Notes: generated by a model not told the origin, from the letters alone. A stretch of 18,414 bases of DNA from JAYGED01 sp046582565 (GCA_046582565.1 JAYGED010000071.1:1-18414), one strand, 5' to 3'. Shown: positions 1 through 7,621, counted from the first letter of the stretch. Numbers and translations are program-made.

Positions 1-241
1 TGAAGGCGGGAGCCTGTGCGGATTACGAGTTTTGGCATCAAATCAACCGATCAGGAGCGGTCGGATGCTAAAATCCCGAGACCGGGCAACATCTGCTACC
101 CAGGTTCGAGCTCGTCAGGGCATTATTCGAGGTGCCCTTAAATCCCTTCGGGCTCATTTTTACCACCGCTGATAGGCGAATCTTCTCCTAAGGGCTTGAA
201 TTTCCGTCGGCCGGCTGAAACCATGGCTGCACTGTTGTCCA
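1..241. other. Unassigned 5' region with no recognisable gene
   Basis: I see no recognisable gene here. One plus-strand frame stays open from base 2 to a TGA at 170-172, and another from base 3 to a TAA at about 69-71, but neither translation resembles a family I know. A weak hairpin-like stretch lies at about 131-160: GCCC near 134 can pair with GGGC near 150, and a short T run follows at 157-161. It could be the terminator of a gene lying left of the window, but the stem is short. No convincing promoter for the dehydrogenase gene at 266 was found. Confidence 0.4.
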
Positions 242-265
242 TCAATAAATCGAGGGAATTTCGTC

Positions 266-1375
266 ATGCAGGTTCGCGCCGCCGTCGCCCATGAGGCCGG
301 CAAGCCGCTGGTCATCGAGACCGTCAATCTCGAAGGCCCCAGGCCCGGCGAGGTGATGGTCGAAATCTACGCCACCGGCATCTGCCATACGGATGAGTTC
401 ACCCTGTCGGGGGCCGACCCGGAGGGCCTGTTCCCGGCCATCCTCGGCCATGAGGGCGCCGGCGTGGTGGTTGAAGTCGGCCAAGGCGTCACCAGCGTCA
501 AGCCGGGCGATCACGTCATCCCGCTCTATACCCCCGAATGCCGTCAGTGCGATTACTGCACCTCGGGCAAGACCAACCTGTGCCAGGCGGTGCGGGTCAC
601 GCAAGGCCAGGGCGTCATGCCCGACGGCTCAAGCCGTTTCTCCCTGGGCGGCGAGCCGCTGTATCACTATATGGGCACCTCGACCTTCTCCAACTTCACG
701 GTGCTGCCCGAGATCGCAGTGGCAAAAATCCGCGAGGACGCGCCCTTCGATAAGGTCTGCTACATCGGCTGCGGCGTGACTACCGGCCTGGGCGCCGTAA
801 TGAACACCGCCAAGGTCGAGCCCGGCTCGAACGTGGTGGTCTTCGGTCTCGGCGGCATCGGCCTGAATGTCATCCAGGGGGCGCGGATGGTCGGTTGCGA
901 CCGCATCGTCGGCGTCGATATCAACCCGGAACGGCGAGCCATGGCCGAGAAATTCGGCATGACCCATTTCGTCAATCCAAACGAGGTCGAGGGCGACCTG
1001 GTTCCCTATCTGGTCGATATCACCAAGGGCGGCGCCGACTACAGCTTCGAATGCATCGGCAATGTGGATGTCATGCGAGACGCCCTGGAATGCTGCCACA
1101 AGGGCTGGGGCGAAAGTATCATCATCGGCGTCGCCGGCGCCGGGCAGGAAATCACCACGCGGCCCTTCCAGCTTGTCACCGGCCGGGTCTGGCGCGGCAC
1201 TGCTTTTGGCGGCGCCAAGGGCCGCACGGACGTGCCACGCATCGTCGATTGGTATATGGAGGGCAAGATCAACATCGACGACCTGATCACCCACACCATG
1301 CCGCTCGAAGACATCAATAAGGGCTTCGATTTGATGCATGCCGGCAAATCCATACGCAGCGTGGTGACGTTCTAG
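266..1375 (+). CDS. adhC: S-(hydroxymethyl)glutathione dehydrogenase / class III alcohol dehydrogenase
   Basis: This zinc- and NAD-dependent cytosolic enzyme oxidises S-hydroxymethylglutathione, the adduct of formaldehyde and glutathione, to S-formylglutathione; the family also reduces S-nitrosoglutathione. The 369 residues are full length. Catalytic zinc ligands are visible as Cys40 (GICHTD), His62 (GHEG) and Cys169 (GCGVTTG). The structural zinc site is Cys92, Cys95, Cys98 and Cys106. The Rossmann motif GLGGIG is at 194-199, and Asp218 sits where NAD specificity is set. Class III signatures such as SFECIGN and the C-terminal GKSIRSVVTF are present. The ATG at 266 follows a GAGGG at 252-256. 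It is the first gene of a three-gene operon; the next start codon is 8 nt downstream. No S-formylglutathione hydrolase or glutathione-formaldehyde-activating enzyme gene is next to it, which is a common partner elsewhere. Confidence 0.96.
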   Translation: MQVRAAVAHEAGKPLVIETVNLEGPRPGEVMVEIYATGICHTDEFTLSGADPEGLFPAILGHEGAGVVVEVGQGVTSVKPGDHVIPLYTPECRQCDYCTSGKTNLCQAVRVTQGQGVMPDGSSRFSLGGEPLYHYMGTSTFSNFTVLPEIAVAKIREDAPFDKVCYIGCGVTTGLGAVMNTAKVEPGSNVVVFGLGGIGLNVIQGARMVGCDRIVGVDINPERRAMAEKFGMTHFVNPNEVEGDLVPYLVDITKGGADYSFECIGNVDVMRDALECCHKGWGESIIIGVAGAGQEITTRPFQLVTGRVWRGTAFGGAKGRTDVPRIVDWYMEGKINIDDLITHTMPLEDINKGFDLMHAGKSIRSVVTF

Positions 1376-1383
1376 GAGGCGAC

Positions 1384-2322
1384 ATGACGGATCGGCCTCG
1401 TTTCGCGATCATGGGCAGCGGCGGCGTCGGCGGCTATTTCGGCGGCCGCCTGGCCGAGGCCGGCATGGATGTGCGCTTCATCGCGCGGGGCGCCCACCTG
1501 GCGGCGATGCGTAATGCGGGGCTTCGCATCAACAGCCCGCTCGGCGATGCCCATATGGAGCCAGTCTGGGCGACCGACGATCCGGCCGAGATCGGGCCGG
1601 TGGATTATGTGCTGTTCGCCACCAAGCTGTGGGATACGCAAAGCGCCGGGCAAGCTTGCCGTCCGCTGATCGGACCCGAGACGGCGGTTATCTCTCTGCA
1701 AAACGGCGTCGATGCCGAGGGTCAGCTTTCAGACATCCTGGGCGCGGATCATGTCATGGGCGGGGTCTCCGCCATATCCGCCGTCATCGGCGCGCCGGGG
1801 GTCATCGATCATCTCAGCGAATTTGCGACGATCCTCTTTGGCGAACTGGACGGTTCCGCCACCAGGCGCGCCGAACGCCTGATGGCGGCGCTTAAGGAGG
1901 CTTCTATCGACGCCAAGATAGCCGACGACATCGACAAGACAATTTGGCGCAAGTTCATTTTCGTGGTCGGCCTCAGTGCTTTGACCAGTGTCACCCGCAA
2001 GACCATCGGTCCGTTGCGCGAGGATGCGGATTGCCGGGCGCTGCTCTCTCAGCTGCTGACCGAAGCCGCCGCCGTGGCGCGCGCCGGCGGGGTCGCCCTC
2101 GATGAGGACACCGTCGAGGATAGGCTGACTTTCATCGACGGCCTGCCGACCTCAATGACATCATCAATGGCCGGCGACCTGACGCGCGGCAACCGGCTGG
2201 AGCTGGAGTGGCTATCCGGCGCGGTGGTGCGCATGGGCCGCGAGCGCGGTATCGACACGCCGGCGAACGGCTTTATTCACACGGCCCTGAAACTGAGTGC
2301 TTCTGGGGGGCACGATTCATGA
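1384..2322 (+). CDS. Ketopantoate reductase family protein (ApbA/PanE-like), divergent active site
   Basis: The 312-residue protein has the two-domain layout of 2-dehydropantoate 2-reductase, which reduces ketopantoate to pantoate with NADPH in pantothenate synthesis. The N-terminal Rossmann loop is GSGGVG at 11-16, QNG is at 106-108, the conserved lysine is Lys190 in IWRKF, and the substrate-binding glutamate is Glu273 in NRLELEW. The position four residues after the lysine is Asn in classical PanE but Val194 here, and the following conserved Asn is Ser198. It may therefore act on a related 2-oxo acid and not on ketopantoate, so I give no panE symbol. A strong AGGAGG at 1374-1379 overlaps the stop codon of the dehydrogenase gene and fixes the start. 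Its stop overlaps the next start by 4 nt (ATGA). Confidence 0.88.
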   Translation: MTDRPRFAIMGSGGVGGYFGGRLAEAGMDVRFIARGAHLAAMRNAGLRINSPLGDAHMEPVWATDDPAEIGPVDYVLFATKLWDTQSAGQACRPLIGPETAVISLQNGVDAEGQLSDILGADHVMGGVSAISAVIGAPGVIDHLSEFATILFGELDGSATRRAERLMAALKEASIDAKIADDIDKTIWRKFIFVVGLSALTSVTRKTIGPLREDADCRALLSQLLTEAAAVARAGGVALDEDTVEDRLTFIDGLPTSMTSSMAGDLTRGNRLELEWLSGAVVRMGRERGIDTPANGFIHTALKLSASGGHDS

Positions 2323-3134
2323 AATCGCATAAGACTATTACGCGAGCCTTGCTTGTCCTGACCCTGATGAGCATGCCGGCCCTGGCTCAGGACGCTGATC
2401 GCCTGAAGTCGGTCATTGCCAGCGATACGCGCACGCCTAAAAACGTCGTCCGTGACAACTATCGCCGTCCCTTTGAGACCTTAATGTTCCTGGGTATCGA
2501 GCCCGGTATGACGGTGGTTGAAATCTGGCCGGGCTCCGGCTGGTACAGCGAAATACTGGCGCCTTATCTCGCGGGGACGGGGCTCTTCTACGCGGCGAGC
2601 TATGATCAGGAATCGACCAGCAAATATGTCCGGCGGACCCTGAAAGCCTACAGCAAGAAATTCATCGGCAAGCCCGATATCTACGGCGAGGTCATCCTCA
2701 CCGAGCTGTCGAGCACCAAGACCGACATCGCGCCACCGGGCAGCGCCGATATGGTGCTGACCTTCCGCAGCGTCCACAGCTGGATGAAGCGCGGCTACGA
2801 GGCAGTGATTTTCGACGCCATGTATCAGGCGCTCAAGCCGGGCGGCGTGCTCGGCGTCGTCGAGCATCGCGGCGACCCGGACGTCTGGCAGGACCCCCAG
2901 GCTCTGTCGGGCTACGTCAATGAGGAATATGTCATCGATCTGGCGGAAGAAGCCGGCTTCACCCTGGCGGAAAGTTCCGAGGTCAATGCCAATCCCAAGG
3001 ACACGGCGGATCATCCCGAAGGTGTCTGGACCCTGCCGCCGACCCTGCGCCTGAAAGACCAGGACCGCGCCTACTATATGGATATCGGTGAGTCCGACCG
3101 CATGACCCTGAAGTTCATCAAGCCCGATGAATAA
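2319..3134 (+). CDS. Exported class I SAM-methyltransferase-fold protein (COG4798-like)
   Basis: The 271-residue product begins with a clear signal peptide: Lys and Arg near the N terminus, a hydrophobic core at 10-19, and an ALA cleavage site after residue 23. The mature part carries a methyltransferase-like motif I, VVEIWPGSGW, at 66-75, and later a DMVLTFRSVHSW strand and the LKPGGVLGVVEH segment typical of class I SAM-dependent folds. A periplasmic location is odd for an enzyme that would need S-adenosylmethionine. Similar predicted exported methyltransferases are widespread in proteobacteria, and their reaction is unknown to me. The ATG at 2319 overlaps the previous stop and follows a GGGGGG run; longer in-frame extensions to 2208 would read through the reductase gene and hide the signal peptide. 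It ends 20 nt before the convergent efflux gene. Confidence 0.85.
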   Translation: MKSHKTITRALLVLTLMSMPALAQDADRLKSVIASDTRTPKNVVRDNYRRPFETLMFLGIEPGMTVVEIWPGSGWYSEILAPYLAGTGLFYAASYDQESTSKYVRRTLKAYSKKFIGKPDIYGEVILTELSSTKTDIAPPGSADMVLTFRSVHSWMKRGYEAVIFDAMYQALKPGGVLGVVEHRGDPDVWQDPQALSGYVNEEYVIDLAEEAGFTLAESSEVNANPKDTADHPEGVWTLPPTLRLKDQDRAYYMDIGESDRMTLKFIKPDE

Positions 3135-3154
3135 CGTATTAGTTCAGAGACTGG

Positions 3155-4666
3155 TCATCGGGCCCTTTGAGGCGGGCGGAACAGCAGGGTCAGGGGCAGC
3201 AGCATGGCGGCGCCCAGGGTAATCATCAGGAAGCTGTTGTTATAGGCGATCATCGCCGCCTGACGGCCAATTTCGAGATCGAGCAGGGCGAGACCCTCGG
3301 TCTCGGCGATATTCCAAATTGACGAAATCTCCGGATAGTTCAGCAGCTCGTTATAGGGGTTCACATGCTCGACCAGGGTGGCGCGGTTGATCTGGGCGTG
3401 GCGGCTGTTCAGGGCGACGATACCGGCGACGCCGATGGCGCTGCCGATATCGAATTGCAGATAGAAGATGGCGTACCCGTCGGCCTGCCAACGCCGCTCG
3501 ATGGTGGACAGGGCGAGTGCGCTCACCGGCACCCACATCATGCCCGAGGTCACGCCCTGGATGAAGTTGGGCCAGATCACATCCCAGGCGCGCACATCAA
3601 CCGTCCATTGCGACATCTCCCAGCCCGTATAGATGACGAACAACAGACAGACGAAGATGACTTTGCGGGGGTCCATAAGATGTTCGATCTGGCCGATAAA
3701 CAGCAATCCCATGATCACGCCTATGCCCCTCGGGATCAGCAGGTAGCCGGCCTCGATGGCGGGATAGCCCGCGACTTGCTGCAGCAGGATCGGCAGCAGA
3801 AACATCGGCAGGGTGACGATTGAGGCGAACAGCAGCAAAAACAGCAGACCGATCGTATAGTTGCGGTTTCTGAACAGCGCCTTGTCGATGAAGTTGAGCT
3901 TCGAGGTCATGGTATGGGCGATAAACAAATAGAAGGCGATGCTCGCCGCCATGGCTTCGAGGATGATCTCGTAGGAGTCGAACCAGCCAAGGCGTTCGCC
4001 CCGGCCGAGTACCAGCATGAGGGTGGCGATTGCGGTCAACAGGGTGGCGCAGCCGAACCAATCGAGCTTGCGCGTCGGATCATTGGGGGTCTCGGGGATG
4101 ACGATCCAGGCGGCAATCAATGAGACCACACCGACCGGAATGGTGATGTAGAAGATCCACGGCCAGCCGAATTTGTTGATCAGGGCGCCACCGAAGGCGG
4201 GACCGAAAGCGCCGCCGGCAACCACGGCGATGGCCCAGATTGAGGTTGCTTTGCCGTGCCGCTCGGGCGGGAAAGCATCGACGGTGATCGCCTGTCCCAG
4301 CGGGATCAATGGCGCGCCGACCACGCCCTGGATGAAGCGCCAGACGACTTCGCTGATCAATGTGCTCGACATGCCGCAGCCGATCAGGGTGATCGTGTAG
4401 CCGGCCAGGGCGAACATGAACAACTGCTTGCGCCCGATCTTGGCGGTGACCCAGCCGACAGTGGATGTCATCATGGCGCTGCCGACGATGAATCCGGTCA
4501 ACACCCAGGCGACCTGGTCGGTTGTTGCCGAGAAGGCGCCCTGCATATGGGGCAGGCCGATGCCGACCACTGTCCAGGTGAAATCATAGGCCGCGGTGCC
4601 GAGGGTCGCCGCAGCGACCAGGATGACGCGACGTATGCCGGTGGGCAGAGCGGTGTCTGCCGCCAT
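3155..4666 (-). CDS. EmrB-like MFS multidrug efflux transporter (DHA2 family)
   Basis: This is a polytopic inner-membrane proton antiporter of the 14-helix drug:H+ antiporter group, 503 residues from the chosen start. Hydrophobic segments fill most of the length. The loop after helix 2 reads GWVTAKIGRK, an MFS motif A variant, and the segment GPAFGGALINKFGWPWIFYI is a DHA2 hallmark. The motif near helix 1 is unusual: DFTWTVVGIGLP in place of the common D-x-T-I-V-N-V-A-L-P. I chose the ATG at 4664-4666, 11 nt after the adaptor gene's stop. The frame stays open upstream, but that stretch is arginine-rich and lies inside the adaptor gene. With the adaptor it should form a tripartite pump with a TolC-type channel, which is not in the window. 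Confidence 0.92.
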   Translation of the reverse strand: MAADTALPTGIRRVILVAAATLGTAAYDFTWTVVGIGLPHMQGAFSATTDQVAWVLTGFIVGSAMMTSTVGWVTAKIGRKQLFMFALAGYTITLIGCGMSSTLISEVVWRFIQGVVGAPLIPLGQAITVDAFPPERHGKATSIWAIAVVAGGAFGPAFGGALINKFGWPWIFYITIPVGVVSLIAAWIVIPETPNDPTRKLDWFGCATLLTAIATLMLVLGRGERLGWFDSYEIILEAMAASIAFYLFIAHTMTSKLNFIDKALFRNRNYTIGLLFLLLFASIVTLPMFLLPILLQQVAGYPAIEAGYLLIPRGIGVIMGLLFIGQIEHLMDPRKVIFVCLLFVIYTGWEMSQWTVDVRAWDVIWPNFIQGVTSGMMWVPVSALALSTIERRWQADGYAIFYLQFDIGSAIGVAGIVALNSRHAQINRATLVEHVNPYNELLNYPEISSIWNIAETEGLALLDLEIGRQAAMIAYNNSFLMITLGAAMLLPLTLLFRPPQRAR

Positions 4667-4677
4667 GCTCGTCAAGG

Positions 4678-5769
4678 CTAGGGCTGCGAAATAGTGAAGG
4701 CCTCGACGCGGTCGACCAGCACCCCGATGAGCTTGGCGATCTCTTTGCCGACATCGCGCTTGCGTTTGGTGTCGATGCTCACGGTCACCGTCATCCCGGC
4801 CCTGAGCGGGGGGGCGCCGGCTTCTTCTTCGAGGGCCAGGCGCAGGGGCACCCGCTGCACCACCTTGACCCAATTGCCGGTGGAATTCTGTGGTGGGAGC
4901 AGGGCGAATTCAGCACCTGTCGCGGGGCTGATGCTGTCGATCCTGGCGCGCCAGACCCGGTCGGGATAGGCGTCGACCACCACGGTTGCCGACTGACCGA
5001 CCGCGACGTGGGTGAGGTGGATTTCCTTGAGATTGACCTCGATCCAGGGCGATCCCGAGGCAACCAGGGCGAATACCGGATCGCCCGCCTCGACATATTC
5101 GCCGGCCTCGAGAGAGACACCGGACAGAAACCCGGCGAGCGGGGCGATGACACTGCTGTGCGAAAGCGCAAGCGCCGCCTGATCGCGCCGGGCCGTGGCC
5201 TGTCTGTACAAGGGATGGCTTTCGACGGGCGCCGCCGGGTTGCCGCCCAGGTCGGCGAGGATCATACGGTTGCGCTCGCGCAAGGTGTCCACATGGCGGC
5301 GCGCCATGGAGAGGTCGTGCTCGGCGGCCTCCAGTTTGGCGCGCACGCCGATGCCCTTGGTTTCGAGTTTCACCTGCCGCTCATATTCGAGGATCAGGTA
5401 TTGGGCCCGCTCCCCGGCGGCGGCAATTTCCAATTCACCCTGGCGGTAGCCGGCGCGCAGGGATTCGATCTGTTGGCGGACGGCGGCCATATCGGCGTCA
5501 CCGGCGGCAAGGGCGATCTCAAAGGGCGCGGGGTCAATTTCGAAAAGCAGCTGGCCGGCGTCGATCCGCTGATTGTCGGTCACCAGAACCCGCTCGACCC
5601 GGCCGTCGACATCGGGGCTGATGTTGATGATGGCGGCCTTCACATAGGCGTTCTCGGAGGTCACGTAGCGGCCGCCGGCAGCATAGATCAGCCCGGCCAG
5701 AACCAGCACGCCGAGCGGTACGGCGACCAGAAGAAAGCCGCGAAGCAGATAGCGTGCGACCCGTTTCAT
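4678..5769 (-). CDS. EmrA/HlyD-type periplasmic adaptor subunit
   Basis: The 363-residue membrane-fusion protein has a single N-terminal membrane anchor (about residues 9-31), then the EmrA-type SENAYVKA motif at 38-45. The lipoyl-like half with SPDVDGRVERVLV and GQLLFEIDP follows. A helical hairpin rich in Glu, Arg and Ala runs from about 85 to 195, then the second lipoyl half and a beta-barrel. The segment STGNWVKVVQRVPLRL near the C terminus is characteristic of EmrA-type adaptors. It would link the MFS pump to an outer-membrane channel. It is first in a two-gene operon with the pump (11-nt gap) and diverges from a LysR-type regulator gene that probably controls it. The substrate cannot be read from the sequence. 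Confidence 0.93.
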   Translation of the reverse strand: MKRVARYLLRGFLLVAVPLGVLVLAGLIYAAGGRYVTSENAYVKAAIINISPDVDGRVERVLVTDNQRIDAGQLLFEIDPAPFEIALAAGDADMAAVRQQIESLRAGYRQGELEIAAAGERAQYLILEYERQVKLETKGIGVRAKLEAAEHDLSMARRHVDTLRERNRMILADLGGNPAAPVESHPLYRQATARRDQAALALSHSSVIAPLAGFLSGVSLEAGEYVEAGDPVFALVASGSPWIEVNLKEIHLTHVAVGQSATVVVDAYPDRVWRARIDSISPATGAEFALLPPQNSTGNWVKVVQRVPLRLALEEEAGAPPLRAGMTVTVSIDTKRKRDVGKEIAKLIGVLVDRVEAFTISQP

Positions 5770-5806
5770 AGGCGGCTTATAGGTAAATAAAATTCATCCA
5801 TACTCG

Positions 5807-5825
5807 ATCATTAGGCCGAAATGAT
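5807..5825. promoter_or_regulatory. Candidate LysR-type operator in the efflux/regulator divergent gap
   Basis: ATCATT and AATGAT form a perfect 6-bp inverted repeat separated by 7 nt, and contain T-N11-A pairs (5808/5820 and 5812/5824), the layout expected of a LysR-family box. The site lies 37 nt upstream of the adaptor start codon and 60 nt upstream of the regulator start codon. A TTGACA at 5830-5835 sits just beside it in an A+T-rich stretch. It could be the -35 of the regulator promoter, with TAAGAT at 5851-5856 as a poorly spaced -10. Function is inferred from position and symmetry. Confidence 0.45.
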
Positions 5826-5885
5826 AGGCTTGACAACTGATATAGGATTATAAGATAGATAAATTATACTAATGTATTGAAAGTC

Positions 5886-6788
5886 ATGGCACGCTCTCTT
5901 CCTTCACCCATTGCCCTGCGCTCCTTCGAGGCCGCTGCGCGTCATTTGAGCTTCACCCGGGCCGCGCGAGAACTCAACGTTACCCAGGCGGCGATCAGCC
6001 ATCAGGTCAAGGCCTTGGAGACCGATATCGGGGTTCTGCTGTTTCGCCGCATGACCCGCCGTCTCGCGCTTACCAACGAGGGTGCGGCGCTCTATTCGGT
6101 GGTCGGCGACGCCTTTGAGCGCATCGTCTCTACTGTTGAGGGCTTTGGTGCGGCGGACAGCGGCGGCGCGCTCACCGTCAGCCTCGGACCTTATTTCGCC
6201 GCCGCCTGGCTGGCGCCGAGGATCGGCCGTTTCTGGCGCCGCAATCCGAGCATCGAGCTTCATCTCCATCACACCACCGAGCCGGTGGATTTCCGATCCT
6301 CGGAGATCGATCTCGCGGTGGACTGGGGCGATGACTGGCCCGGGATGTCGTCGGACCTCCTGCTGCATGTCAAGGCGACGCCGGTATGCAGCCCCAGGCT
6401 GCTCGAAGGCCCCCATCCCCTGCGCAGCCCCGCCGACCTCAAGCATCACACCTTGTTGCATGAGAGAGGCCAGCTAGGCTGGCCGCTGTGGCTTGCGGCG
6501 GCGGGGGTTAAGTCTTTCGATGGCCGCGCCGGCCCGGTGATCGATGATTACAACGTCTTGTTGCACGCGGCCATGGACGGTCATGGCGTGGCCCTGGGCG
6601 AGGTCAGCTTCATTGTCGATGATGTGGCGGCCGGGCGTCTCGCGCAGCCCTTCGATCTGGCGGTCGATATGGAAGCCGCTTATTACATCGTCTATCCGAG
6701 CGGCGCCCTGGAGCGACCCAAGGTGCGCGTCTTCCGCGATTGGCTGCTCGAAGAGGCAGGCGCAGCCAGCACAGCCGTCACGGCTTGA
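5886..6788 (+). CDS. LysR family transcriptional regulator, GcvA-like
   Basis: The 300-residue DNA-binding regulator has an N-terminal winged helix-turn-helix with the GcvA-subgroup pattern: ALRSFEAAARHLSFTRAA at 10-27, then LNVTQAAISHQVKALE at 30-45, and LFRRMTRRLALTNEG. The C-terminal half is a periplasmic-binding-protein-like effector domain, ending in the VFRDWLLEE segment typical of this subgroup. I use the ATG at 5886; an in-frame TTG lies 9 nt upstream, and neither has a good ribosome-binding site. Transcribed divergently from the EmrAB-like operon, it most likely regulates that pump and itself, with an unknown ligand. Its stop codon lies inside the heat-shock promoter of the next gene. 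Confidence 0.93.
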   Translation: MARSLPSPIALRSFEAAARHLSFTRAARELNVTQAAISHQVKALETDIGVLLFRRMTRRLALTNEGAALYSVVGDAFERIVSTVEGFGAADSGGALTVSLGPYFAAAWLAPRIGRFWRRNPSIELHLHHTTEPVDFRSSEIDLAVDWGDDWPGMSSDLLLHVKATPVCSPRLLEGPHPLRSPADLKHHTLLHERGQLGWPLWLAAAGVKSFDGRAGPVIDDYNVLLHAAMDGHGVALGEVSFIVDDVAAGRLAQPFDLAVDMEAAYYIVYPSGALERPKVRVFRDWLLEEAGAASTAVTA

Positions 6789-6812
6789 ATCAACCCCCTG
6801 GTCACCCTACAT
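6784..6812 (+). promoter_or_regulatory. RpoH (sigma-32)-type heat-shock promoter
   Basis: CTTGAA at 6784-6789 and CCTACAT at 6806-6812 are separated by 16 nt. This fits the alphaproteobacterial sigma-32 pattern (CTTGAA, then CYTAT-T) with one mismatch in the downstream box. The -35 box overlaps the TGA stop of the LysR gene (6786-6788). It precedes a small heat-shock gene, which makes the assignment biologically sensible. Transcription would start near 6819, giving a leader of roughly 90 nt. Confidence 0.7.
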
Positions 6813-6818
6813 AAATAC

Positions 6819-6910
6819 TTCCGGTGCTCACTCCGAGGCCGGATAGATCGGGGCGCCGTTATGCGGGCCCACACCATGATGCTCGCTCATTGAGAGGAGA
6901 TTTTGCCGTG
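6819..6910 (+). promoter_or_regulatory. Candidate ROSE-type RNA thermometer in the hsp20 leader
   Basis: The leader has the length and layout of alphaproteobacterial ROSE elements. UCGCU at 6883-6887 matches the ROSE consensus UYGCU and lies just upstream of the Shine-Dalgarno AGGAG at 6895-6899. Pairs U6887-A6895 and C6886-G6896 form with G6885 opposite G6897, the unusual G-G position of ROSE; C6888-G6894 extends the stem inward, while C6884-A6898 is a mismatch. Upstream, TCCGG/CCGGA (about 6819-6842) and GGGC/GGCCC arms (about 6850-6870) can form further hairpins. No folding was computed. Confidence 0.5.
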
Positions 6911-7390
6911 CCGCGTCTTTCCGTGTTTAACAGTCCGTTGCTCCTCGGATTCGACCAAATCGAGCGTATGCTTGAGCGCGTTTCCAAGACTTCGGCCGAT
7001 GGCTATCCGCCTTATAATATTGAACAAATTGATGATAACCGCCTCAACATCACCCTCGCGGTAGCTGGGTTTGCCACCGATGATCTCGACGTCAGTATCG
7101 AAAGTAACCAGCTCATGATCCGTGGCAAGCAGACCGATGATCCGGACCGTCTCTATCTCCATCGCGGGATAGCGGCGCGCCAGTTTCAGCGCAGCTTCGT
7201 TCTCGCCGAGGGTATTGAGGTGACCGGCGCGAGCCTGGACAATGGTTTGTTGAGCATCGACCTGGCCCGCCCCGAGCCGGAAATCCGGCGGCGCAATATC
7301 GAAATTTGCAAGGTCGAGAACAGCGCATCGTCGATCGCCATGACAGAGCCGGCAAATCTGCCAGGGAAAGAAATGGAGGAAAGCTCATGA
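6908..7390 (+). CDS. Small heat-shock protein, Hsp20/IbpA type
   Basis: This 160-residue cytosolic holdase binds unfolding proteins during heat stress. The start is GTG at 6908, placed 8 nt after an AGGAG; longer in-frame starts lie in the leader and add unrelated sequence. The N terminus PRLSVFNSPLLLGFDQIERM is typical of alphaproteobacterial IbpA-type proteins. An alpha-crystallin domain spans about residues 36-121, ending in NGLLSIDL. A C-terminal I-x-I motif (IEI, 131-133) would dock subunits together. After it comes a tail of about 27 residues rich in Ser and Glu. The stop overlaps the next start by 4 nt. Control is probably both transcriptional (RpoH) and translational (leader thermometer). 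Confidence 0.95.
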   Translation: MPRLSVFNSPLLLGFDQIERMLERVSKTSADGYPPYNIEQIDDNRLNITLAVAGFATDDLDVSIESNQLMIRGKQTDDPDRLYLHRGIAARQFQRSFVLAEGIEVTGASLDNGLLSIDLARPEPEIRRRNIEICKVENSASSIAMTEPANLPGKEMEESS

Positions 7391-7617
7391 ACACGCCAAG
7401 CAACAATTCCGGCGCCGGGGCGCATCCCATGACCTCAAGTGCGTTCCTCGCCCTGGGCTCGATGCATGTCGCCTATATCAAACCGGTAACTGTCGACGGC
7501 GAATCGGCCTACGCCATCCACTCCGCGAACGGGCAGGAGCTCGCCGTGTTTGGCGATCGGGACGTCGCCTTCGTTGCCGCCCGCCAGAACGACCTGGAGC
7601 CGGTCAGCGTCCACTAA
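7387..7617 (+). CDS. DUF1150 family small protein
   Basis: The 76-residue protein follows the small heat-shock gene with an ATGA overlap and a strong GGAGGA at 7375-7380, so the two are translationally coupled. Its body (FLALGSMHVAYIKPV, then YAIHSANGQELAVFGDRDVA) matches the DUF1150 family, which in alphaproteobacteria is commonly encoded right after hsp20. No catalytic motif, signal peptide or membrane segment is visible. The function is unknown; co-regulation suggests a role in heat stress. It ends in two tandem TAA stops, 4 nt from the convergent GMC gene. Confidence 0.9.
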   Translation: MNTPSNNSGAGAHPMTSSAFLALGSMHVAYIKPVTVDGESAYAIHSANGQELAVFGDRDVAFVAARQNDLEPVSVH

Positions 7618-7621
7618 TAAT

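Noticed and set aside
1..120. Possible tRNA or attachment site (GGTTCGA at about 103-109)
   Set aside because: The T-loop-like motif lacks a pairing stem and no acceptor stem or anticodon arm can be drawn.
195..226. RpoH-like promoter before adhC (CTTGAA then CCATGG)
   Set aside because: The spacing is 20 nt between the boxes, too long compared with the good example at 6784, and the second box is a poor match.
629..1339. 236-codon minus-strand frame within adhC
   Set aside because: adhC is unambiguous over the whole stretch; the antisense translation is rich in Asp, Ala and His and matches nothing.
3365..3823. Plus-strand open frame opposite the MFS gene
   Set aside because: It is antisense to a clear membrane-protein gene and its translation is low-complexity; high G+C explains the long frame.
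4667..4873. Longer N terminus for the EmrB-like transporter
   Set aside because: The 69 extra residues are arginine-rich, lie inside the adaptor gene in another frame, and add nothing typical of MFS proteins.
5008..5790. 260-codon plus-strand open frame opposite the EmrA-like gene
   Set aside because: It mirrors the adaptor gene's codon phase, has no recognisable domain, and extends over the adaptor's start region.
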